Source of the DNA: Symsagittifera roscoffensis
Lineage: Eukaryota; Xenacoelomorpha; Acoela; Convolutidae
Assembly: GCF_963678635.1 (NCBI RefSeq)
Contig: NC_087065.1
Coordinates: 22,837,254-22,901,253 of the forward strand
Length of the DNA stretch: 64,000 nucleotides
Reading direction: 5' to 3'
Part shown: piece after piece, positions 15,001 through 23,869 of the stretch
Layout: every line of letters starts with the position of its first letter
Position numbering within the stretch: the stretch's first letter is position 1
Translations under genes and position numbers: made by a program
The notes under the pieces: model-generated
Seen by the model: only the letters and a program-made list of their open reading frames with translations
Databases searched by the model: none
Told to the model about the DNA's origin: nothing

Positions 15001-17640
15001 GACTTAGCTAAAAAACGCATGTGTCGGAAAAATTGAGCTCCAGAAAAATCGGGCGACAAAATTTTGTAAAAACCTAACATAATATCATCTCAAACCTCGT
15101 ATCTTAATTCATGGCAAAACTTATCCTAACACATTGAATGTCTATTACCATTATATAGAGAAATCTACACACTATCTTAAAACATTGTAAGATTAGACGC
15201 CACAAAAATTTTCCGAAAGTTACCTTCTTACCACCATTCTGGAACCTTACCATTCCCTAACTTAATACATTATAAAATCTATTCCATATCTTGCAGCTAA
15301 TACATAGCTTGCAGACCGGATGTTCTATTCTCTATTTTAAAACTTGAAAGTCTGCACCCACCCCCAACTCTCATCGCACTTTTACTACTAGCTACAGTAA
15401 AAATTTCTATGAGAACATAGTAATAATAGCAATCCATATTTTTAATGAGAAATTTCAACCTGAAAAAAATTAGAAATCGGTACTTAGTTTTAGTAATTTG
15501 ATAAGTTTTGATAAAAATTTTTTCTAGTAAATAGTATGAAATAATATACAGCGAGAACTGCAATGGTGGCTTGCTTACGGGAGTTTGTTGTTTTTAGTTT
15601 GCGGTAAGAGAAATAAAATGAGTTGACAAGTGGATACGTATTTGTTAACATTTTGTAACAAAAGTAAGTAGTGGACAATTTTAAAATGTCGACTATTTGA
15701 TCTGTTTTGACTAGCTATCCTTTTAGAAAATTCCTAAGTTAGTGTCTTTGATTGAGTTCATGGAATAGTGAGTTTTCAAGCAGACAAGGGGTAACTTATG
15801 CATCAAAATTATTAAGTTTTTAATGTTTTTGATAATTGACGATTTAACAAAACATAAAAATTGGAGAATTCTGTTGTAGCTTGATCATTTCCAGATTATA
15901 AAACACCTAAATCTGCACTACAAGTTGATTTCAAAATTAGAATTAAGGTTAAAGCAAAAACATACGGTTATCTCGATCAGAAATTTACTTTCTGAAGCTT
16001 CTTAGCAAATGGGTTTTTTGGCGGAACTTTGGATCGGAAAAATAAACGATATTTGAAATGATAGAATTGTACACATAAAATTCAATTTTCGAGAAAACTT
16101 TTGTGCAAAATGGATTCAATTGGAAGACGGTAGATCAGGCAGAAATCAAAAAAGGTCTAAGTTGAAGTTTTTTGACAAGCAAAATTGAAATTTAATTTAC
16201 TTTTACAGGTTTTGAGACTAATATGATTCAACTCAAATATAGTTTCTCAACTCTTAAAATTTTTACTATCTGAAACTTGCCATCCAAAATTTTTTTTCTA
16301 TTTTTTGAAATAAAAATGCTTTTCAAGAATAAAATGTATTTGCAAGTAAATTTTTAAAACATTTCAAAAAAAATTCTGAAACTTACCATAACGAAGTTTT
16401 GTAAGAAAAGATAGCCCTTAAACATCTCAGTTCGTAAGACTTAGCTAAAAAACGCATGTGTCGGAAAAATTGAGCTCCAGAAAAATCGGGCGACAAAATT
16501 TTGTAAAAACCTAACATAATATCATCTCAAACCTCGTATCTTAATTCATGGCAAAACTTATCCTAACACATTGAATGTCTATTACCATTATATAGAGAAA
16601 TCTACACACTATCTTAAAACATTGTAAGATTAGACGCCACAAAAATTTTCCGAAAGTTACCTTCTTACCACCATTCTGGAACCTTACCATTCCCTAACTT
16701 AATACATTATAAAATCTATTCCATATCTTGCAGCTAATACATAGCTTGCAGACCGGATGTTCTATTCTCTATTTTAAAACTTGAAAGTCTGCACCCACCC
16801 CCACCTCTCATCGCACTTTTACTACTAGCTACAGTAAAAATTTCTATGAGAACATAGTAATAATAGCAATCCATATTTTTAATGAGAAATTTCAACCTGA
16901 AAAAAATTAGAAATCGGTACTTAGTTTTAGTAATTTGATAAGTTTTGATAAAAATTTTTTCTAGTAAATAGTATGAAATAATATACAGCGAGAACTGCAA
17001 TGGTGGCTTGCTTACGGGAGTTTGTTGTTTTTAGTTTGCGGTAAAAGAACATAATATGAGTTAATAAGTGGATACGTTTTTGTTAATTTTTTGTAACAAA
17101 AGTAAGTAGTGGATAATTGTAAAATATCTGCTAATTGATTTGTTTTGACAAGCTATCCTTTTAGAAAATTCCTAAGTTAATGCTTTTGATTTAGTTGAGG
17201 GAGTAGTGATTTTTCAAGCAGACAAGGGGTAACTTATGCATCAAAATTAATGAGTTTTTACTGTTTTTGATAACTGACGATGGAAAAAAAACGATAAAAT
17301 TTTGGATAACTTTGTTGTATCTAGATCGTTTCCAGATAATAAAATACCTGAATTACAAAAACCTGAGTTCAAAATTAAAATCAAGGTTAATGCAAAAACA
17401 TAAGTTATCTGGATTAGAAATTTGCTTTTGAAGCCTCTTAGCAAATGGGTTTTTGGTAAAACGTTGCATCGGAATTAAAAACGATTTCTGAAATGATACA
17501 GTTTTACATATCAAATTCAACTTCCGAGTAAAATTTTGTTTAGAATGGACTCAATTGGAAGACCGTAGATCAAGCGGAAACCAAAAAAACCTAAACTGAA
17601 ATTTTTTGACAAAATAAAATAGAAATTTAAAATTATACAG
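1..17640. repeat. Satellite-like tandem array of about 1.55-kb AT-rich units
   Basis: The landmark GCTTG(C/G)AGACC(G/A)GATG recurs at 1326, 2857, 4438, 5982, 7553, 9095, 10620, 12186, 13746, 15307 and 16744, giving periods of 1525-1581 bp and a final one of 1437 bp. Whole units align around it in constant order: a block rich in TATCTTAA-like sub-repeats, a C-rich patch (CACCCACCCCCACCTCTC), then long A/T-rich sequence. Open frames inside are short, differ between units and lie on either strand, so I treat them as chance. Units fall into two types by the sequence before the motif GATTGATGATAAGGCC: one with GCCTAAGGG (near 1605, 3130, 4720, 7810, 9360) and one with GCTTAAA-type sequence (near 55, 6250, 10890, 12460, 14020). 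The array starts before the window. No function can be assigned; it could be a satellite or a multiplied non-autonomous element. Confidence 0.93.
14165..17039. repeat. Recent 1437-bp tandem duplication inside the array
   Basis: About 14,165-15,602 and 15,602-17,039 are almost the same sequence; by eye I noticed only two base differences (near 14,938/16,375 and 15,366/16,803). Other neighbouring units differ at many positions and by several indels. The crossover lies in the shared stretch AGTTTGCGGTAA. This is the youngest event visible in the array. Confidence 0.9.
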
Positions 17641-19557
17641 TTTTGATACAGTTTTTCCACTAAAAATCCACCTTATTTTCTTGGAATCAAGCAAAGATAC
17701 CTTTTAAAAAAAATGAGTTTTAGTTGAGATACACAACAAACTGTTTTTTTTTATTTAGCAAGTGTCTCCATTTGATGTAACCAATCAAAAACCCAAAATA
17801 CGGAAAATGATTGAAAACAAACAATGAAAAACATAAAATTAAACAAAATTGAAAATTTTTTCAGATAAATTTACTTCTGGCATTCGAGTTCAAATTTTCG
17901 TAAAACTCTCAAAAGAAATCGATCCAAAATTCTTTTATCTACAAGAGTAACTAAAATAGTAGAAGTTTTACGGCAAATTGGTGGTGTTAAATAGCAGTAA
18001 GAGTATATATTATGAATTGTTCGGTCGAAACTTAGGTGCTAAAAAAATGATGTCTTAAAACATAGTCTTTTTGAATTGGCGATCATGAAGTACCGTGTTT
18101 TTAAGCAGATTAAAGAAGGCAATTGAGAATGAAAATCTTTTATTTTGTTTTCCAACGATTTTAGAAATGTTGTAATTAATTGACGAATAAAGCAAAAATA
18201 ATGGGCTAGAACGTCCAGATTAATAACTATATAACATAAGGGAAAACAAAAGAAGAGAAAGTTGTTTGCTGTGGATATTTTTTTTCGTAAAAGGGGTTTT
18301 TTGATGCTAAATTTGCTTTGGATTCGAGAACGTTCGTTCAAATGATACAGTTTTGCATCTAAAATTTACATTTTGAGAACTGAACTAAAAACACTCAAAT
18401 TGGGAGATAGTAGATCAATCAGAATTCAAAAACATAGTATTTTTGAATTTACAGAAAAATAATGTTGAATTTCATTTCAATTATTTGTGAATTTTGAGAA
18501 AATTGTTAAATTGTTTTTCTTTTTAGGTTATGAATAACACTTTTTTTATATGAGGTAGGTGAAATTATGGAAAATTTAGAGTTTTGAAGCAGGTTTCCTT
18601 CAAAGCTGATTTGGAGATGAAAATGATCGATTAATTGTTACAATTTTGTCCTTAAATTGTCTTTTAGTGGTAAAAACAATTCTGTTGGAGGAAAGTAGAC
18701 ACAGCATCAACTAAAAATCTGCAAAATTTTTTTTTGAATTGTCAAAGAAAAACTACTACAAAGCTCTGCTCTAAAAATAGTTTCGAGAAATTACAAGCCT
18801 CATTGAGGACTAGAACTGATTAAAATGTAGAACAATTTTAGATTATATGAAAAGTGTACTAATGCACCATTTTTGTTATGAAACAGATACAGTTTTCAAG
18901 TTTGACGTAGAAAAATCCTCCAAATCTGTTCATACACGAACGTAGGATGATAATTGTGATAAAAGTTTGGATAAAACATGTGTTTATGGTTAAAAAGCAG
19001 AAAAATCACACTTCACTTTTTCTTGGATTTGTAAATAGTGTTTTTATTTTTTGTGTCTTTTGAATGAATTATGAATAATATTTAGTAAATTTCCAATTAT
19101 CGCGATTGAATTTTTTTTGAAAAACTATCAATTTTTTTTGATAAAAAATCTAAACTTTTGAAACTCTTTCCATTGACTTACCATGAACCAAAATATCATA
19201 CCTTCATTCTACAATCTACACGTAATACACGAACAATTTTACCAATTAGGTAACGCGCGCCGAGACTTTTGCGATTTGACACAAATAATAAAAAAAATGC
19301 CGTTCTTTTTACATTCTCTTACGATTGAAACTAACGATTCTCTATTTTATTAAATTGAGAAGCCTATAACTTATCCTAATACATTAGAAAACCTATTTCC
19401 TATCTTAATACGTAGCTGGCAGTCCCGGAAATGTTTTCCCTATCTTAAAGCATGAAGGACCTATCTAATCTCTACCTTAATACATAGCTTTTAGACCGGA
19501 TGCTCTATTCCCTATCTTCAAACATGGAAGTCTGCACCCACGCCTACCATTTGATTA
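17640..19557. repeat. AT-rich segmental copy, block 1 (partner at 26.7-28.6 kb)
   Basis: From about 17,740 (AGCAAGTGTCTCCATTTGAT) onward this stretch matches 26,750-28,600 at an offset near 9.0-9.2 kb. It is AT-rich and holds no credible gene. Its right end has the sub-repeat style CCTATCTTAATACAT also found in the 1.55-kb units, followed by the C-rich patch and then a Gypsy RNase H fragment, the same order as in block 2. About 18,380-18,821 is nearly identical to its partner while the flanks are clearly more diverged. Confidence 0.85.
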
Positions 19558-19740
19558 CTCACTTCCTCAGTGGAAGTTGGAACCCTTGATGAGCAGTCCG
19601 CACGTAGAATTTTCTTTTCTGCTTCGTGCTTGACTTCAAAATGGATCTGCCCAAGTTTTTCCAACCATCTAACTAGCATACCGTCTGGCTCCTTAAAGCC
19701 ACGTTAAGTCTCTGTGATCCGTAACTACTAAGCTAAAATA
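19558..19740 (-). pseudogene. Gypsy RNase H fragment fused to polymerase B relic (copy 1)
   Basis: Read on the minus strand this fragment encodes the C-terminal part of a Ty3/Gypsy RNase H domain: LVVTDHR, then after a frame break KEPDGM, VRWLEKLGQ and FEVKHEA. It matches the RNase H pieces at 28,745-28,945 (minus) and 35,415-35,609 (plus) but lacks about 8 bp near 19,697, which breaks the frame. Its upstream side on the minus strand joins directly to polymerase B sequence near 19,740. It is far too short to act and is a relic. The junction was copied together with the polymerase relic, so it predates that duplication. Confidence 0.8.
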
Positions 19741-21008
19741 ATTTTGCATATAATCCGCGATATCATTTCTTTCATTTTCAGTGTTTTTGAAAATTGGAGG
19801 AAAATTAGCAAAATTTGCATTTAGTCTATCTGGAACCTCTAAGTCACACTGAACATATCCATAAAGTGATCCATCTCTTCTTTTTCATAGTAAAGATTCA
19901 GCAGAGAGAAGTCTTTTGTAGGAAAACTGGATCGGGTATGATTCTTAATTTTTTCGTTCGTTTTGAAGTTTTGCCACCACTCACATTTCCACGTCTATTC
20001 GATTTTGTATCCTTTTTCGCGAATATATTTCCCTCTCAAATCATCCATCTCTCGTCTTTTGTTTTCTCTCTCAAAATTTTCATCACTCAACGATGGACGA
20101 GTTTCCTAGCAGGGACAGAAATGTTAATATCATTCCATAGCTTCAAATTTTTCTTATTTCTAGATGTGTGGAAGCTCTGAATTCTGCATTCTTGTCTTGT
20201 TTCTTGGTAATAACACATGGACATGTTCTCAAAATTGCGAGATCGGTTATGTCCAGCCTCGAATTTTTGCATATCGGAATCAATCTCCCATCTTGTGTAC
20301 AACCCTGTTGGCATATCTTGACACATTGAGTAGGGACAGAGCTGGATCGTATGAATGCCAACGATTGCTTTGCAGATATTTGATGAGTTCCTGATAAAGG
20401 TTTTGTCCACAACAGTTTTTTGCGTGAACACAATTGATAGTCCACCTGTGATGACCTCTCTAATTTTCTAGCATAAATCTTTATCACTTTTTCAAAATGT
20501 GCAGATTTTTTCATTAGTTGATATGTTCAGACAAACTTTTTCCAGATTTGGAAGATTGCATCCAAGTTTTAACATATCAATTTCCTTCTGATGATAAAAC
20601 TGAACCATGTTTTGCATTGCTTCAAGTGTTGGAACAACAACTTTGTTGTTGAACAATGCAAAAAAAAACTTTAAAAGTAGCCATTCTAAGTTTCTGCCAA
20701 ATCTCCTCTATAACTTTGTAATTATCCCATTCAGATGCTGATACTGTCTTGAATTGAAGTTTCTTCAAAGCTTGTCGCTTATCAAGTCAATTTGATCTTG
20801 AGTTCTGATAATCCTGCAAGTCCTTCTCAAAGGGATTTTGGTTTCCCTCAAAAAGGCTTCGTATGGAGGTAATTCATCATTCGCGAGCTTGTCAGCACTG
20901 TCTAACTGTCAAACCACTCAAAAGGGAAAAATATTTTTGGCTCAATTGCTTTGTAGGCTTCAAAAAAGGAGTCTAAAGATGTTGCTCTACCTAGAAATTC
21001 CATGATAT
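19741..21008 (-). pseudogene. Protein-primed family-B DNA polymerase relic, copy 1 (Maverick/Polinton-like)
   Basis: The minus strand carries, over several frames, the middle part of a DNA_pol_B_2-type polymerase, the enzyme that copies Maverick/Polinton elements and some linear plasmids by protein priming. Visible motifs on the minus strand are a KFLGxAT-like element near the right end, NNKVVVPTLEAM near 20,640, GGLS-like sequence followed by FTQKTVVDKTFIRNSS near 20,400, the motif A region IHTIQLCPYSMCQDMPTG at 20,300-20,353, NRSRNFENMSM near 20,240 and FPPIFKN near 19,790. Palm motifs B and C (KxxxNSxYG, DTD) are absent because the sequence ends in a Gypsy RNase H fragment. Motif A has His where the metal-binding Asp belongs. 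Several stops and frameshifts are present. The family call is confident; activity is excluded. Confidence 0.78.
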
Positions 21009-21383
21009 TTGTATGAAAAGGTAGCCTTTTGATACCTCAAATCTTGAGAAAAAATAAGAAACGAATGTGCCGGCAAAATGGGGCTCCAAAAAATTTGTTG
21101 AAACTCAAACCTCGTACATTGAATGCCTGTTACTATTGTATAGAAAAATTTACACACTATCTTAAAACATGGTAAGATTGGGAGCCGAGAATTTTTCTGA
21201 AACCTACCATCTTACCATCACACTGAAATTTACATATTCCAGATCTTAATACATTAAGAAACCTATTCCATATCATAAAACATAAGAAATCTAATCTCTA
21301 CCTTAATACATAGCTTTTAGACCGGATGCTCTATTCCCTATCTTCAAACATGGAAGTCTGCACCCACGCCTACCATTTGATTA
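21009..21383. repeat. Satellite-derived spacer between the two polymerase B relics
   Basis: Non-coding. 21,009-21,300 closely matches 24,146-24,450, including the motifs CAAACCTCGTACATTGAATG and GATTGGGAGCCGAGAATTTT. 21,285-21,383 repeats 19,459-19,557. The spacer therefore marks the joint of the 1826-bp tandem duplication. Confidence 0.8.
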
Positions 21384-21566
21384 CTCACTTCCTCAGTGGA
21401 AGTTGGAACCCTTGATGAGCAGTCCGCACGTATAATTTTCTTTTCTGCTTCGTGCTTGACTTCAAAATGGATCTGCCCAAGTTTTTCCAACCATCTAACT
21501 AGCATACCGTCTGGCTCCTTAAAGCCACGTTAAGTCTCTGTGATCCGTAACTACTAAGCTAAAATA
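21384..21566 (-). pseudogene. Gypsy RNase H fragment fused to polymerase B relic (copy 2)
   Basis: Near-exact copy of 19,558-19,740 at an offset of 1826 bp, with the same internal deletion and the same junction to polymerase B sequence. It encodes the LVVTDHR and VRWLEKLGQ parts of a Ty3/Gypsy RNase H on the minus strand. Non-functional. A few single-base differences separate the copies, for example in the ATTTTC stretch near 21,435. Confidence 0.8.
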
Positions 21567-23238
21567 ATTTTGCATATAATCCGCGATATCATTTCTTTCA
21601 TTTTCAGTGTTTTTGAAAATTGGAGGAAAATTAGCAAAATTTGCATTTAGTCTATCTGGAACCTCTAAGTCACACTGAACATATCCATAAAGTGATCCAT
21701 CTCTTCTTTTTCATAGTAAAGATTCAGCAGAGAGAAGTCTTTTGTAGGAAAACTGGATCGGGTATGATTCTTAATTTTTTCGTTCGTTTTGAAGTTTTGC
21801 CACCACTCACATTTCCACGTCTATTCGATTTTGTATCCTTTTTCGCGAATATATTTCCCTCTCAAATCATCCATCTCTCGTCTTTTGTTTTCTCTCTTAA
21901 AATTTTCATCACTCAACGATGGACGAGTTTCCTAGCAGGGACAGAAATGTTAATAGCATTCCATAGCTTCAAATTTTTCTTATTTCTAGATGTGTGGAAG
22001 CTCTGAATTCTGCATTCTTGTCTTGTTTCTTGGTAATAACACATAGACATGTTCTCAAAATTGCGAGATCGGTTATGTCCAGCCTCGAATTTTTGCATAT
22101 CGGAATCAATCTCCCATCTTGTGTACAACCCTGTTGGCATATCTTGACACATTGAGTAGGGACAGAGCTGGATCGTATGAATGCCAACGATTGCTTTGCA
22201 GATATTTGATGAGTTCCTGATAAAGGTTTTGTCCACAACAGTTTTTTGCGTGAACACAATTGATGGTCCACCTGTGATGACCTCTCTAATTTTCTCGCAC
22301 AAATCTTTATCACTTTTTCAAAATGTGCAGATTTATTCTTTAGTTGATATGTTCAGACAAATATTTACCAGATTTGGAAGAGTGCATCCAAGTTTTAACA
22401 TATCATTTTCTTTCTGATGATAAAACTGAACCATGTTTTGCATTGCTTCAAGTGTTGGAACAACAACTTTGTTGTTGAACAATGCAAAAAAAACTTTATT
22501 AGTAGCCATTCTAAGTTTCTGCCAAATCTCCTCTATAATTTTGTAATTATCCCATTCAGATGCTGATTTTGTCTTGAATTGAAGTTTCTTCAGAGCTTGT
22601 CGCTCATCAAGTCAATTTGATCTTGATTTCTGATAATCCTGCAAGTCCTTCTCAAGGGGGTTTTGGTTTCTCTCAAAAAGGCTTCATATGGAGGTAATTC
22701 ATCAATCTCGAGCTTGTCAGCACTGTCAAACTGTCAAACCACTCAAAAGGGAAAAACCTTTTGTCTCAATTGTTTCAAAGGCTTTGAAAAAGGAGTCTAA
22801 AAATGTTGCTCCACCCAGAAATTTCATAATTTCGAGAAAGTTTATGCTTCCAATCTTGAAGGATTTCAAATTGTTAGCCTTTTTGATAACCATTACTTCA
22901 GCTTCTTAATTATTGATTAACTAGGGAATCAGAAAGCTCATGATCAAGTTTAGATCAAACCTTCCACTGTTAAACCCGAATACAGGTAACGGGTTAACGT
23001 ACCTCTCCAGATTTCGTTTCAAATCGATCAGGTAATTTTCCTGCGTTCTCAAAAACTGGGTTGACATATAAGTGTCCTCTGTATCCTCTATACATTCGTC
23101 TTCATATTCAAAGTTTTCGGTTGGATGATTTTGACATCTTTCATTCAACTCCTGGAAAAGTTTGAACATCCGCTCATTTACTACTCTTTGAACATTTTGA
23201 AAGTTAGTTCTCATTTCGAGCTTACTGTTCTCAGCCAA
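21567..23238 (-). pseudogene. Protein-primed family-B DNA polymerase relic, copy 2 (exonuclease and partial palm)
   Basis: This copy reaches further upstream than copy 1. The frame at 22,921-23,238 ends in VFGFNSGRFDLNLI (22,936-22,977), the Exo II block of the 3'-5' proofreading domain of DNA_pol_B_2 polymerases. Downstream on the minus strand, in changing frames, come IKKANN and KFLGGATFLDSF near 22,800, DELPPYEAF near 22,700, VVVPTLEAM near 22,460, then one 129-codon frame (21,913-22,302) with FIRNSSN, the motif A region and MPTGLYTRWE. The catalytic Asp of motif A is His (codon 22,177-22,179). Frameshifts near 22,740, 22,640 and 22,310 and the lack of palm motifs B and C make it a pseudogene. 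Such polymerases are usually over 1000 residues; here about the middle two thirds is recognisable. Confidence 0.82.
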
Positions 23239-23242
23239 AATT

Positions 23243-23850
23243 TCAAGATTGATTACAAAATCGATAATAAGTTTTGCGGGTCCTTGTTATAAAAAATATT
23301 GGTTCATAATTAGGTTCGGGGATATTGATAAAGAATCTGAAACGTGTGTTACAGTCCAAGTTGTCGTTTGGGTAGGTTTCAGTTGACTCAAAAATTAAAA
23401 TGGCTAGGTTGTTGAATAGTTTGTTATGTTTCGAAACTGGGATATTGAAATCTTCCAACTTTTCAAACAGCGTTTCTCGAAGTGTAAATACGTTCCTGGA
23501 TAAATGTGTCAGTGATCTTTGCAAGTCATAAGATGTCTGTTGAAAGTGTCCGGCCTGTTGAAAAAGCCATCACAGCTAGGGCATCAAAAATACTTGGAAA
23601 AACACTCTATATCTTTTGTTAATTTGCAAAATTTTGACTGTTTTGTCAAACCTTCCGATACTTCGACGAGACAATTATCCCACGTAAGATGTTGAAAGAG
23701 TAGTAAATGGACGGATGTCGAAGATTTTCAGGAGTTGAATGAAAAATTTCAGAATCATTCAATTGAAAACTTCGAGTAGAAAACGAATTTATAGAAGATA
23801 CAGAGGAATCTGATATGTCAACCCAGTTTTCGAGAATGCAAAAAATCAAC
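23243..23850 (-). pseudogene. Probable N-terminal part of the polymerase B relic
   Basis: Two minus-strand frames (23,646-23,849, 67 codons; 23,243-23,524, 93 codons) lie directly upstream of the Exo II block in the same direction. The second contains HNKLFNNLAILIFEST and RFRFFINIPE, a pattern that fits the N-terminal region of Maverick-type polymerases, but I see no diagnostic motif. The assignment rests on position and strand. A frame change near 23,240 separates it from the Exo II frame. Confidence 0.45.
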
Positions 23851-23869
23851 TGATTGATTCAAAAAGGAA

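Noticed and set aside
15297-17000. 88-codon minus-strand frames repeated in neighbouring satellite units (15,297-15,563 and 16,734-17,000)
   Set aside because: They are identical because the DNA is a recent 1437-bp duplication. Other units do not keep the frame, and the composition shows no coding pattern.
1-17640. CRISPR-like or regularly spaced short repeat array
   Set aside because: Periods are about 1.55 kb with related, not unique, spacers; nothing resembles a CRISPR locus.
20164-22417. Plus-strand frames of 76-121 codons in the polymerase relic region
   Set aside because: They are shadows of the minus-strand polymerase B relic and are repeated only because the locus is duplicated.
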